From assembly GCA_905182555.1 (NCBI GenBank), contig CAJJBX010000015.1, positions 31,814-95,813 of the forward strand: a stretch of DNA of 64,000 nt, in the 5' to 3' direction. The translations under genes and the position numbers were made by a program. The notes beneath the pieces were generated by a model. That model did not search any database, had not been told where the DNA came from, and worked only from the letters and a program-made list of their open reading frames with translations. Shown here piece by piece: positions 17,797 to 26,281 of the stretch (within the stretch, counting starts at the first letter, position 1; every line of letters starts with the position of its first letter). Source of the stretch: an uncultured Ilumatobacter sp. Its GTDB lineage: Bacteria > Actinomycetota > Acidimicrobiia > Acidimicrobiales > Ilumatobacteraceae.

Positions 17797-18342
17797 ATGC
17801 CGCTCACCACACGACAATCTGTTTATGACGTCGCTCAGCTGGGCTCGTCGCCCGAATCCGGGGCTCGCACCGAGATGAGTAACCTGCTTCTGTTTCGGCT
17901 TTATCAATGCGCCAACATGTTGCACAAGACCGGTACTCGCGCGGTCGAGTCGGAAGGACTCACGACTCAGCGATGGGCCGTACTCGGTGCGTTGTCACGG
18001 CCGGAGTCGGATCATGGAATGGCGGTTGGTGACCTCGCGAGATACCTCAAGGTCAGTCGGCAGAGCTTGGCGGGCGTGGTCAGCCGGCTCGAATCTGACG
18101 AACTCGTCGTTGGTGCCCCTGATCCGACTGATGGTCGGTCTCGGCGACTCCGGCTCACCGACACCGGACGTCAGCGGTGGCACGAACGGGCGCTGCCGCT
18201 CATCCACGACTACTACGCCCAAGCCACGGCCGGCCTTTCGATCGACGACATGGCCCACGCGCTGCACTACCTGATCAGGCTGCTCGACAATATGACCGAT
18301 CTCGACGGGGCAGAAACTCGCAAGGATGACAATGAAGATTGA
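17797..18342 (+). CDS. MarR-family regulator, BadR-like
   Basis: 181 residues from ATG 17797 with GAAGGGAA upstream. The winged helix-turn-helix reads LTTQRWAVLGALSRPESDHG, LARYLKVSRQSLAGVVSRLE, then the wing PTDGRSRRLRLTDTG. MarR proteins dimerise and release DNA when bound by a ligand. It is divergent from badHI and precedes the rest of the pathway genes. In Rhodopseudomonas, BadR is a MarR-type repressor of the cyclohexanecarboxylate genes, relieved by a CoA thioester intermediate; the same role is inferred here. Confidence 0.8.
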   Translation: MPLTTRQSVYDVAQLGSSPESGARTEMSNLLLFRLYQCANMLHKTGTRAVESEGLTTQRWAVLGALSRPESDHGMAVGDLARYLKVSRQSLAGVVSRLESDELVVGAPDPTDGRSRRLRLTDTGRQRWHERALPLIHDYYAQATAGLSIDDMAHALHYLIRLLDNMTDLDGAETRKDDNED

Positions 18343-19363
18343 TCTGATGGTGGGCTCAAGCCGTTGGGCTGACACCGCAACCCTTGCCCGTGAGGTCGAA
18401 GCAGCGGGACTCTCGGGGATGGTCTTCACCGAAACGGGTCAAACCCCGTGGCTGAGCATCGCTGCAGCCGCCACGGCCGCACCTTCGCTCACCTACTCCA
18501 CTGGTATCGCCGTTGCGTTCGGGATGAGTCCAATGGTTGCGGCATCACTGGCTTGGGAGCTCGCCGACAATACCGGGGGACGGTTTCGGCTCGGGCTGGG
18601 AAGCCAGGTCCGGGCACACGTCGAGCGTCGCTACGGTGCGGAGTTTGACCCACCGGTCGGTCGAATGCGCGACTACATCCAGGCGGTGAAAGCCACGCTC
18701 GCTGCGTTCCGAGGCGACGCCGATCTCGCCCACGATGGGCCGCACTACAAACTTTCGCTGCTGCCCGATCAGTGGCGGCCCCTCAACCACGGTAACGGCG
18801 ACATCAAGGTTGACGTGTCAGCGGTCGGACCTGCGATGTGCAAGATGGCTGGAGCGGTGGCCGACGGCATCCATGTCCATCCGGTGCACTCGGTTCACTA
18901 CCTGAACACGCGACTGCTCCCGTCGGTAGCTGTTGGTGCAGCGGCCGTCGGACGTGATCCATCAGAGGTTGACCTTTTGATCCCGTCGATCATCGTGCCG
19001 GGTGACACGCCAGAAGAGCGAGCCGACTTGTTGACGCTCGCCCGGACCCGGATCGGGTTCTACGGAGCCACCAAGAACTACGCCTACCAATTCGACGATC
19101 TCGGTTTCGACGGTGTCTCGGCGGAGCTGAATCGCCACCTAAAAGCAGGCGATTCCACTGCGCTCGCGGCAACGATCACTGATGAGATGCTCGACGCATT
19201 CGCCATCGTCGGTCGATGGGACGAGATTGCCGACCGGATCATCGACCGTTATGGCGGTGTGGCAGAACGCATCATCTCCTATCTCGCCGACGAAGACGTT
19301 AAGCGTCGGCCCGAGAACCTCGCTCGATGGGGAGAGATTGCTGCTGCGGTGAGGACAGCCTGA
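18332..19363 (+). CDS. LLM-class flavoprotein, probable F420-dependent oxidoreductase (TIGR03617-like)
   Basis: 343 residues from ATG 18332, five bases after AAGGA; an ATG at 18326 is possible. It overlaps the regulator gene, so the two are coupled. LVSSRWADTATLAREVEAAG-like beginning (MVGSSRWADTATLAR), FTETGQTPWLSIAAAA, then NTGGRFRLGLGSQVRAHVER and RYGAEFDPPVGRMRDYI follow the actinobacterial luciferase-like F420 group. It probably transfers hydride between F420 (or FMN) and a substrate. It has no counterpart in the proteobacterial bad cluster, so its step is unknown. Confidence 0.8.
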   Translation: MKIDLMVGSSRWADTATLAREVEAAGLSGMVFTETGQTPWLSIAAAATAAPSLTYSTGIAVAFGMSPMVAASLAWELADNTGGRFRLGLGSQVRAHVERRYGAEFDPPVGRMRDYIQAVKATLAAFRGDADLAHDGPHYKLSLLPDQWRPLNHGNGDIKVDVSAVGPAMCKMAGAVADGIHVHPVHSVHYLNTRLLPSVAVGAAAVGRDPSEVDLLIPSIIVPGDTPEERADLLTLARTRIGFYGATKNYAYQFDDLGFDGVSAELNRHLKAGDSTALAATITDEMLDAFAIVGRWDEIADRIIDRYGGVAERIISYLADEDVKRRPENLARWGEIAAAVRTA

Positions 19364-19412
19364 GCGGGTTAAAAACGACGGTCACCGATCGAGTTATCAC
19401 CGAGGAAACGCC

Positions 19413-20549
19413 ATGATCTTCAACGACGACCAACACTTTCTTGCCGAGACGCTCCGTTCGTTCGCGCGCCAGAGGCTCAAGCCCAACTATCTGAATCGAC
19501 CCCCAGGACGCCCCGATCAGGCATTGCTCGACGACCTCGCCAACCTCGGTGTTCTCGGCCTGCTGGTGCCGGAGGAACATGGCGGTTCGGGCGCGACGTT
19601 CGTCGATGCCGGAATTGCTGGCGAAGAGTTGGCCCGCGGGGACTTCAATGTGTCCACGTTCGTCCAACTCGCTGCGATCGCCGCCACGGGGCTTCGAACC
19701 TGGGCGACCCCGATGGTCGCCGCCACCTATCTGCCAAAGATTGCTGACGGTAGTTGTGTGCCAGCGATTGCTCTCACCGAGCCAGACGCTGGTTCCGACG
19801 CAGGCGCCATCTCCACAGCAGCGCGCGAGACGGACGGGGGTTGGCTGATCAACGGCGAGAAATCATCGGTCACCTTTGCTGGCTTTGCTGACGCGTCGAT
19901 CGTTCTGGTCCGCACCGGTGGCCCAGGCGCGGCAGGTATCTCTGCGTTTTGGGTTCCGCTTGACACCGCCGGAGTGACTCGGTCTGTGTACGCAGGCGTC
20001 GGTGGCGAAATCATTGCTCGCGGCTCGATCGTTTTTGACGACGTCTTCGTGCCAGGAGACCACCTGCTCGGCGAGGTCGATGCTGGCTTCGCGCAAGCGA
20101 TGACCGCCTTCGATTTCAACCGCGCCGTGATTGCGTTGAGCTGCATTGGTGCCGGACTCGAATCTCTCGACGAAACCGTCGACTACGCCAACACCCGCCA
20201 CACGTTCGGCAAACCCTTGTCATCCCGCCAGGCCATCACCCAACAAGTTGCCGAGCACTACGCGAAACTCCAGGCCGCGCGATCGGTTTCGTACGACACG
20301 CTCATGCTCGCCGATCAATCGGCCAAGCACACGACGGAAGCCGCCATGTCTAAATGGATGGGACCGGCGTGGTCAGCCGATGCCATCCACACAGCGCTCC
20401 GTTTGCATGGCTGGTCGGGCTACGGCAGTGACCACCACTTCGATCAACGGCTCCGTGATGTCATTGGCCTCGAGATCGGCGATGGCACCGCCGAGATCAT
20501 GAAGGCAATCATCGCCCGTGACCTCTTTGGAGTGCCAACTCACCGTTGA
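19413..20549 (+). CDS. acyl-CoA dehydrogenase, AliB-like (cyclohexanecarboxyl-CoA dehydrogenase candidate)
   Basis: 378 residues. The FAD-contact motif ALTEPDAGSDAGAISTAARE, the substrate loop EKSSVTFAGFADASIV and the C-terminal GDGTAEIMKAIIARDLFG are typical acyl-CoA dehydrogenase elements. It introduces a double bond next to the CoA ester, passing electrons to ETF; an EtfD-like protein is encoded at 44.8 kb. Lying between badH/badI/MarR and the acyl-CoA ligase, it most likely converts cyclohexanecarboxyl-CoA to the 1-ene. Specificity is by context only. Confidence 0.82.
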   Translation: MIFNDDQHFLAETLRSFARQRLKPNYLNRPPGRPDQALLDDLANLGVLGLLVPEEHGGSGATFVDAGIAGEELARGDFNVSTFVQLAAIAATGLRTWATPMVAATYLPKIADGSCVPAIALTEPDAGSDAGAISTAARETDGGWLINGEKSSVTFAGFADASIVLVRTGGPGAAGISAFWVPLDTAGVTRSVYAGVGGEIIARGSIVFDDVFVPGDHLLGEVDAGFAQAMTAFDFNRAVIALSCIGAGLESLDETVDYANTRHTFGKPLSSRQAITQQVAEHYAKLQAARSVSYDTLMLADQSAKHTTEAAMSKWMGPAWSADAIHTALRLHGWSGYGSDHHFDQRLRDVIGLEIGDGTAEIMKAIIARDLFGVPTHR

Positions 20550-20610
20550 CCGTCATGAGCGCAACCACAGGCCTCAACCCGACCACTCGATAGATCGAAG
20601 AAATGACCCC

Positions 20611-22230
20611 ATGAAATCACACCAGAACCGGAACGTCTTCTTGCCAGATGAGCGGATTGCAGAGATGACCGCTGCAGGAGCGTGGGGCGATAAGACCATC
20701 TGCGACTTCTTCGATCGATGGTCGGAAACCTGTCCAGACAAAACCGCCGTTGTCTCTATAAATTCAGAAACAGGGAGGCGGCACGCCATGAGCTTTGGGG
20801 AGCTCGGCGAACTGTCAGAACGCATCGCAGTTGACCTGGTGAACAGGGGGGTGAGGCTCGGCGACATCGTCGCCGCGCAGCTCCCGAACACCTGTGAGAT
20901 GTTGGCCATCACTCTCGCCTGTGCGCGTATCGGTGCGGTTGTCAATCCGCTGATGCCGATCCTTCGGGAGCGTGAGCTGACTCACATCTTCGCTTTGACC
21001 GAGGCAAAGGTCTTCTACGTCCCGGACACCTTCAAGGGATTCGACTTCAGATCATTGGCAAACGTTGTCCGCAACCGGGTTTCGACGATCGAACATGTCA
21101 TTGTCCTCGGAGAGCACGGATTCGAATTCGAAGATGAGCAGCCAGCAGCAGTCGAACACGCGGTGGTAAACCCGAACGAACTCTTCCAGATCATGTTCAC
21201 TTCTGGCACCACGGGAGAGCCGAAAGGGGTGATGCACACCGCTAACACGCTGTTTGCGAACGTCACTCAGCTCGCAGACCGCTTTGAGGTCACGCAAGAC
21301 GACGTCATCCTTTGCCCAACGCCCACGGCTCATCAGTTGGGATTCCTCTTCGGCGTTTTGCTGCCTTGTGTGACAGGCGCAACGGTTGTCTTTCTTGACG
21401 CTTGGGTGACCGAGAAGGCAGTCGACCTCCTCGAGAGCGAGACCGTTTCCCTCTGCATGGGTGCTACCCCGTTTTTGATGGACATCAGTTCCTTCGCAGG
21501 CATCGAACAACGCAATCTGAGCTCGTTTCGCCTGTTTGTGTCAGGGGGCGCGCCGATCCCTTCGGCCCTGGTATCCCAAGCGATGGAAAAGCTGAGCGCC
21601 AAGATTGTTTCGGTGTGGGGTATGACGGAGGTCTTGGCGGTCACCACGGTCAAGCTTGACGATTCAGACGATCTTTCCGCCAGCACCGATGGTGTTGCCT
21701 TGCCGCATACGGCCGTGACGATCGTGGACGAGAATCGACGTCCGGTGCCTTCGGGGACGCCAGGTGGTCTCGAAACTCGTGGGGCGACACTTTGCGTTGG
21801 CTACCTGAAGCGGCCTGCGTTGTTCGAACTGCGCGACGGCTGGTTCGATACCGGTGACTTGGCTCGGATGGATGATGACGGCTACATCCGCATCACCGGT
21901 CGAAGCAAAGACATCATTATTCGCGGCGGTGAGAATATCTCGGTCGCCGAAATCGAAGGTCTGCTATTTGAGCATCCTCGCGTCGCGGCAGTGGCGATCG
22001 TGGCGATGCCGGATCCGCGTCTCGGTGAGAGGGCCTGCGCGTTCGTGCGACTCGTCGATGATCGGCCGTTGACGCTCGACGAGATTCGGGAATTTTTGCT
22101 GGATCAGGGCGTGGCCAAGACCTATGTGCCTGAACGCCTCGAAGTCATCGATGAAATGCCGATGACCCCCACTGGCAAGGTCCAGAAGTTCGCGCTGCGA
22201 GATATTGCTCAGTCCTTTGCAGCGGAGTAG
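20611..22230 (+). CDS. acyl-CoA synthetase, AliA-like (cyclohexanecarboxylate-CoA ligase candidate)
   Basis: 539 residues, adenylate-forming family. Core motifs are IMFTSGTTGEPKGVMHT, the A5-type WGMTEV, GWFDTGDLARMDDDGY, GRSKDIIIRGGENIS and the C-terminal catalytic lysine in TPTGKVQKFALRD. Family knowledge: ATP and CoA activate a carboxylic acid via an acyl-adenylate. In the cluster context it would activate cyclohexanecarboxylate, the entry step before the AliB-like enzyme. A 61-bp gap separates it from that gene. Another ring or branched acid cannot be excluded. Confidence 0.82.
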   Translation: MKSHQNRNVFLPDERIAEMTAAGAWGDKTICDFFDRWSETCPDKTAVVSINSETGRRHAMSFGELGELSERIAVDLVNRGVRLGDIVAAQLPNTCEMLAITLACARIGAVVNPLMPILRERELTHIFALTEAKVFYVPDTFKGFDFRSLANVVRNRVSTIEHVIVLGEHGFEFEDEQPAAVEHAVVNPNELFQIMFTSGTTGEPKGVMHTANTLFANVTQLADRFEVTQDDVILCPTPTAHQLGFLFGVLLPCVTGATVVFLDAWVTEKAVDLLESETVSLCMGATPFLMDISSFAGIEQRNLSSFRLFVSGGAPIPSALVSQAMEKLSAKIVSVWGMTEVLAVTTVKLDDSDDLSASTDGVALPHTAVTIVDENRRPVPSGTPGGLETRGATLCVGYLKRPALFELRDGWFDTGDLARMDDDGYIRITGRSKDIIIRGGENISVAEIEGLLFEHPRVAAVAIVAMPDPRLGERACAFVRLVDDRPLTLDEIREFLLDQGVAKTYVPERLEVIDEMPMTPTGKVQKFALRDIAQSFAAE

Positions 22231-22282
22231 CGGGTCTGGCATTTGCGACGAAATCACGTGAACGAAAGGGAGGACGTTGACC

Positions 22283-22969
22283 ATGAATGAAACACCGATG
22301 AGCGCTCGCGAGGCGCTCGCCACCCGGCGTTCGGTTCGACGTTTTCTCGACCGTCCGGTGCCGCAAGAATCCGTGCACCGAATCCTCCGAGGGGCGGCTC
22401 AGTCCCCCAGCGGACACAACATCCAGCCCTGGAGGGTGTACGTGGTGGCCGGTCGTACCAAGCAGGCCGTGACGGATTCCGTCTTGCATGCTGTTGCCAA
22501 CGATCCGGGCGAGATGCATCAACCGGAGTTCGAGTACTACCCGTCCGAGTGGTTCGAGCCCTATCTCGGGCGCCGCCGAGAGGTCGGGTCCGGGCTGTAC
22601 GAGTGCCTCGGTATTGCGCGCGGCGATCACGAAGCAAGGACTCGACAGATGAACGAGAACTTCCGCTTCTTCGGAGCCCCCGTGGGCATGTTCATCACCT
22701 TCGACCGGCGCCTCGCGACCGGCACCTTTATGGACATCGGCATGTTTCTTCAGAGCATCTTCATCGGAGCGCGAGCGGAGGGACTCGATACGTGCGGGCA
22801 GGCCATCTTTACGTGGTATCACCGCGTGATTCGCCAACATTTACCAATCGGTGACAACGAGTTGCTCGCGTGTGGGCTGTCGCTGGGGTTCGCGGACCAG
22901 GACGCACCAGAGAACGAACTGGTAGCGAGCAAGCTCTCCGTCGAGTCCTTCACGACATTTCTTGACTAG
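22283..22969 (+). CDS. nitroreductase-family FMN oxidoreductase
   Basis: 228 residues from ATG 22283 after a GGGAGG site. The FMN-binding start ALATRRSVRRFLDRPVP and SPSGHNIQPWRVYVV, then MDIGMFLQSIFIGARAEGLD and HLPIGDNELLACGLSLG define the PnbA/NfnB-like nitroreductase branch. Such enzymes reduce nitro, quinone or conjugated substrates with NAD(P)H. It is the last gene of the cyclohexanecarboxylate-type cluster (52 bp after the ligase), so a role in ring reduction or dehydrogenation is possible but not shown. Confidence 0.82.
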   Translation: MNETPMSAREALATRRSVRRFLDRPVPQESVHRILRGAAQSPSGHNIQPWRVYVVAGRTKQAVTDSVLHAVANDPGEMHQPEFEYYPSEWFEPYLGRRREVGSGLYECLGIARGDHEARTRQMNENFRFFGAPVGMFITFDRRLATGTFMDIGMFLQSIFIGARAEGLDTCGQAIFTWYHRVIRQHLPIGDNELLACGLSLGFADQDAPENELVASKLSVESFTTFLD

Positions 22970-23125
22970 ATCCGTTCGGCCCGTGGCTTGAGCGGCCCCA
23001 GAACCGAATCGACCTCACTGGTGAAGATCTGCTGGACACCCATCACCGGCGTGATCTCACTTTGCCCCCAGCACCTGGTGAGAAGCAAGCCCAGTGTCCT
23101 GAGCGAGGCTGCGCCGACCGGCCCG

Positions 23126-23263
23126 ATGCTCGCCAATTTGTATCTGCAGGGGCGGCTCAAACTCGACGAACTTGTGTCGGCAAAGATTTCCCTCGATCAG
23201 ATCAACGATGGGTTCGCGGCGATGCAGGCTGGCACTGTCGCGCGCAGTGTCGTCGTCTTCTAG
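23126..23263 (+). pseudogene. C-terminal remnant of a zinc-type alcohol dehydrogenase
   Basis: About 45 residues (LANLYLQGRLKLDELVSAK, then INDGFAAMQAGTVARSVVVF) are the characteristic end of MDR zinc alcohol dehydrogenases. The preceding sequence has no ADH similarity, and no start or catalytic part is present. The rest of the 22970-23429 interval shows nothing else I can support. Confidence 0.65.
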
Positions 23264-23429
23264 ATCTGTAAGCGTTCGGTACCACTAAGAGCTCGTCGGC
23301 AAGGAACTGTCAAAAGTAACAGTATTGTTTCAGCGGCGAGACAACTCAGGTGGTCCCTTCGAGCAGGCGTCATGCGCTCAGGACGATGAGTCCGCCGAGC
23401 TCGGTGTGACTGGACATCGAAGAAGCGAC

Positions 23430-23444
23430 TGGCTATCATTCTCA
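23430..23444. promoter_or_regulatory. Candidate Zur box upstream of zrgA
   Basis: TGGCTATCATTCTCA agrees with the actinobacterial Zur palindrome TGAnAATCATTnTCA at 11 of 13 specified positions and ends two bases before the zrgA ATG, suggesting a short leader or leaderless transcript blocked by Zur when zinc is sufficient. Confidence 0.6.
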
Positions 23445-23446
23445 CT

Positions 23447-24311
23447 ATGATGACCCTGAAGAACTCCGTCCTCATCCCGTTGGCAGTCGGAGCGTTGGTG
23501 GTGGTGTCGTCGGCCTGTGGCGGAGACGAGGAGGCCGCAGCTGCAGACGTGCCCACGACGGCACCCGACGTCACGCTTGACGCAGTGGGCGAGCCAGCCG
23601 ACGAAGCCGACGAGCAGGGCGGCGATGACGATCATGCAGACGACGAAGAACACGACGAACACGACGACGAACACGACGACGAAGAACACGACGAACACGA
23701 CGACGAACACGACGACGAACACGACGACGAACACGACGACGAACACGACGACGAACACGACGACGAACACGACGACGAACACGACGACGAACACGACGAC
23801 GAACACGACGACGAACACGACGACGAACACGACGACGAACACGACGACGAACACGACGACGAACACGACGACGAACACGACGACGAACACGACGACGAAC
23901 ACGACGACGAACACGACGACGAACACGACGACGAACACGACGACGAACACGACGACGAACACGACGACGAACACGACGACGAACACGACGACGAACACGA
24001 CGACGACACGACGAACACGACGAACACGACGAACACGACGAACACGACGACACGACGTGAACAACGAGGCTGGATGCTCGCTCGCCGGCCCGGTGGCCAC
24101 CGAGGTGGATCGCGACGGCAGTCACTCCGAGATCACCGTGTCGTGGGTGTTCGAATGTGAGAACGCTGATGACGTCAGCCAGGTGGACGCTGCTGGGCTC
24201 TTTGCCGAGTTCCCGAACTTCGAAGACGTCGACGTCCAATGGGTCTCGGAGTCGGAGCAATCGGCAGCCGAGCTCTCTCCGTCGGCCACCTCATTTATGC
24301 TGTTGCAGTGA
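23447..24311 (+). CDS. zrgA: ZrgA-like (DUF2796) zinc-binding lipoprotein, frameshifted as read
   Basis: The N-terminus has a lipoprotein signal ending in VVVSSAC-G, so export and lipidation are expected. A His/Asp/Glu stretch of about 25 HDDE units follows. The C-terminal domain (GCSLAGPVATEVDRDG, ITVSWVFECENADD, LFAEFPNFEDVDVQW, SAAELSPSATSFMLL) matches the DUF2796 domain of ZrgA but lies in another frame. Two GAA codons at repeat ends lack one A each (after 24006 and 24050); restoring both reunites the frames. The stop at 24309-24311 overlaps the GTG of the ATPase gene, supporting this as the true end. Confidence 0.75.
23696..23995. repeat. 25 identical 12-bp repeats encoding HDDE
   Basis: The unit CACGACGACGAA repeats 25 times without a visible substitution, followed by an incomplete unit and four 9-bp units encoding HDE. 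Identical DNA rather than only protein repeats points to recent slippage or gene-conversion growth. The encoded tract would bind many zinc ions outside the membrane. Confidence 0.95.
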
Positions 24312-25021
24312 TCCAACACGGGAGCGAAGTCGTCGGCCTCGAACGGGTGCGATTCCGCTGGCCGGGACAGACAACGGACACCGTCTCGATTGACGAGCTG
24401 CATCTCGCCGCGGGTGAGCATCTGTTTGTGCGCGGCTCCAGCGGCAGCGGCAAGACCACGCTGCTGAACCTGCTCTGCGGCATACACACACCGACGAGTG
24501 GAACGGTGCGCCTACTCGGAACAGACCTCGCAGGTCTCAAGGCGAGTGGTCGTGACCGCTTTCGAGCTGACCATGTCGGCGTCGTCTTCCAACAATTCAA
24601 TCTGTTGCCGTATCTCTCAACGCTGGAGAACGTGACGCTGTCGTGCTCGTTCTCGGGGCGCAAGAAGCAGCGCGCCACCGAGGGCGCCGATCTCAAGGAG
24701 ACCGCGCGCCGTTTGCTGAGTGACCTCAACCTTGATCCGGAGTTGCATGGCGCACCGGTCAGCAAGCTCAGCGTCGGACAGCAGCAGCGTGTGGCCGTGG
24801 CGAGAGCGCTCATCGGTGGGCCCGAGATCCTGATCGCCGATGAACCGACGTCTGCGCTCGATGCCGACAACCGGGACCGATTTATGGACCTGCTGTTCCG
24901 TGAGACGAAGGCTCGAGGATGCACACTTATCTTCGTGAGTCACGACCCGCAGCTGGCTGAGCGATTTGAGCACACCATTGGACTCGACCCAGTCCCTGCT
25001 GGGTCGCGGAGCGCATCGTGA
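24308..25021 (+). CDS. zrgC: ABC transporter ATPase of the Zrg-type zinc uptake system
   Basis: 237 residues from the GTG at 24308, which overlaps the zrgA stop (GTGA). Walker A GSSGSGKTTLLNLL, Q-loop VVFQQFNLLPYLSTLENV, a signature reading LSVGQQQRVAVARAL, and Walker B ILIADEPTSALD are intact. It belongs to the LolD/MacB-like group that energises FtsX-type permeases, here the next gene. In Vibrio cholerae zrgABCDE the corresponding ATPase serves zinc acquisition; the symbol is given by that analogy. Confidence 0.82.
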   Translation: MIQHGSEVVGLERVRFRWPGQTTDTVSIDELHLAAGEHLFVRGSSGSGKTTLLNLLCGIHTPTSGTVRLLGTDLAGLKASGRDRFRADHVGVVFQQFNLLPYLSTLENVTLSCSFSGRKKQRATEGADLKETARRLLSDLNLDPELHGAPVSKLSVGQQQRVAVARALIGGPEILIADEPTSALDADNRDRFMDLLFRETKARGCTLIFVSHDPQLAERFEHTIGLDPVPAGSRSAS

Positions 25022-26274
25022 CCTTGTTGTTGATCGCGTTGAAGAGCGCTCGCTTCCGTCGCACGAGCATCGTGTTGACGGTGCTCGCCATCGCGATCAG
25101 CGCGACACTCCTGCTCGGCGTCGACAAGATCCGCAAGGAGTCGCGGGCGAGCTTTTTCAACACCGTCGCAGGGACAGACCTGATCGTCGGGGCGCGGAGC
25201 TCGCCAACGAACCTGCTGTTGTACAGCGTTTTCCGGATCGGCAACGCCACAAACAACGTGAGCTGGGAGACCTACGAATCGATCGCGGAACAAGATGAAG
25301 TCGCCTGGACGATTCCCATCGCACTGGGTGACTCACATCGAGGCTTCCGGGTGATGGGGACCTCGACGGACTACTTCGAGTTCTATCGATACGGGAACAA
25401 GCAGCAGTTGAGCCTCGATGCCGGAGAGCGCTTCGAGGGCGTGTACGACGCTGTCCTCGGGGCAGACGTAGCGCGCGACCTCGGCTACAAAGTCGGCAAT
25501 GAGATCGTCATCTCGCACGGGTTGACCTCAGCGGACTTCGCCGATCACGACGACAAGCCGTTCACAGTCGTCGGGATCTTCGACCGCACGGGCACGCCGG
25601 TCGATCGCACCGTTCACGTGGACCTCGCGGGCATTGAGGCGATTCACGTTGACTTCCGAGACGGCAGCCGCTCGGGTGTGCCGCTTGACGCGGAGCAAGC
25701 GCTGCAGTTCGACCTGACACCGACATCGATCACCGCATTTATGGTCGGGCTCGAGAACCGAGCGCAGACGTTCCAGGTCCAGCGTGAGATCAATGAATTC
25801 CGGGCGGAGCCGATGACGGCAATCCTGCCCGGCGCCACGCTGTCAGAGTTCTGGAGAACGATTGCGCCCGTTGAACAGGTCCTGTTCGTGATCTCTGGCT
25901 TCGTGCTGTTTGCAGGACTGCTCGGCATGCTGACCACGATCTTGTCGACCCTCAACGAGAGACGCCGTGAAATCGCAGTACTGCGCGCTGTCGGCGCTCG
26001 AGGACGACACGTGGTGATGTTGATCGTGCTCGAGACGCTGCTGGTCGTCACGGCTGGTTGCGCACTCGGAGTTGGCATGCTCTACGCCCTGATGTCGTTA
26101 GCGCGGCCCACCGTGGCTCGGCGCTTCGGCGTCGACCTGGCCCTGACCTGGCTGGACTCAACACAACTGGGTATCCTTGGTTTGGTGATAGGCGCCGCAG
26201 TCGTGGTTGCACTGATTCCCGGATTTATCGCGTATCGCCGTTCGATCCAAGACGGCCTAGCCCTCAAGGTGTAG
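25018..26274 (+). CDS. zrgB: FtsX-type ABC permease of the Zrg-type zinc uptake system
   Basis: 418 residues from a GTG overlapping the ATPase stop by four bases. One N-terminal membrane helix (ARFRRTSIVLTVLAIAISAT) is followed by a large external MacB-like domain of about 230 residues, then three membrane helices starting near QVLFVISGFVLFAGLLGML. The conserved cytosolic coupling turn NERRREIAVLRAVGARGRHV is present. Order zrgA-ATPase-permease-DUF3299 supports the zinc role. Confidence 0.82.
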   Translation: MTLLLIALKSARFRRTSIVLTVLAIAISATLLLGVDKIRKESRASFFNTVAGTDLIVGARSSPTNLLLYSVFRIGNATNNVSWETYESIAEQDEVAWTIPIALGDSHRGFRVMGTSTDYFEFYRYGNKQQLSLDAGERFEGVYDAVLGADVARDLGYKVGNEIVISHGLTSADFADHDDKPFTVVGIFDRTGTPVDRTVHVDLAGIEAIHVDFRDGSRSGVPLDAEQALQFDLTPTSITAFMVGLENRAQTFQVQREINEFRAEPMTAILPGATLSEFWRTIAPVEQVLFVISGFVLFAGLLGMLTTILSTLNERRREIAVLRAVGARGRHVVMLIVLETLLVVTAGCALGVGMLYALMSLARPTVARRFGVDLALTWLDSTQLGILGLVIGAAVVVALIPGFIAYRRSIQDGLALKV

Positions 26275-26281
26275 CTCAAGT

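Noticed and set aside
23571..24260. Long Arg/Val-rich open frame antisense to zrgA
   Set aside because: It is a shadow of the 12-bp repeat array; every frame of such a repeat is open and the translation is a simple tetrapeptide repeat.
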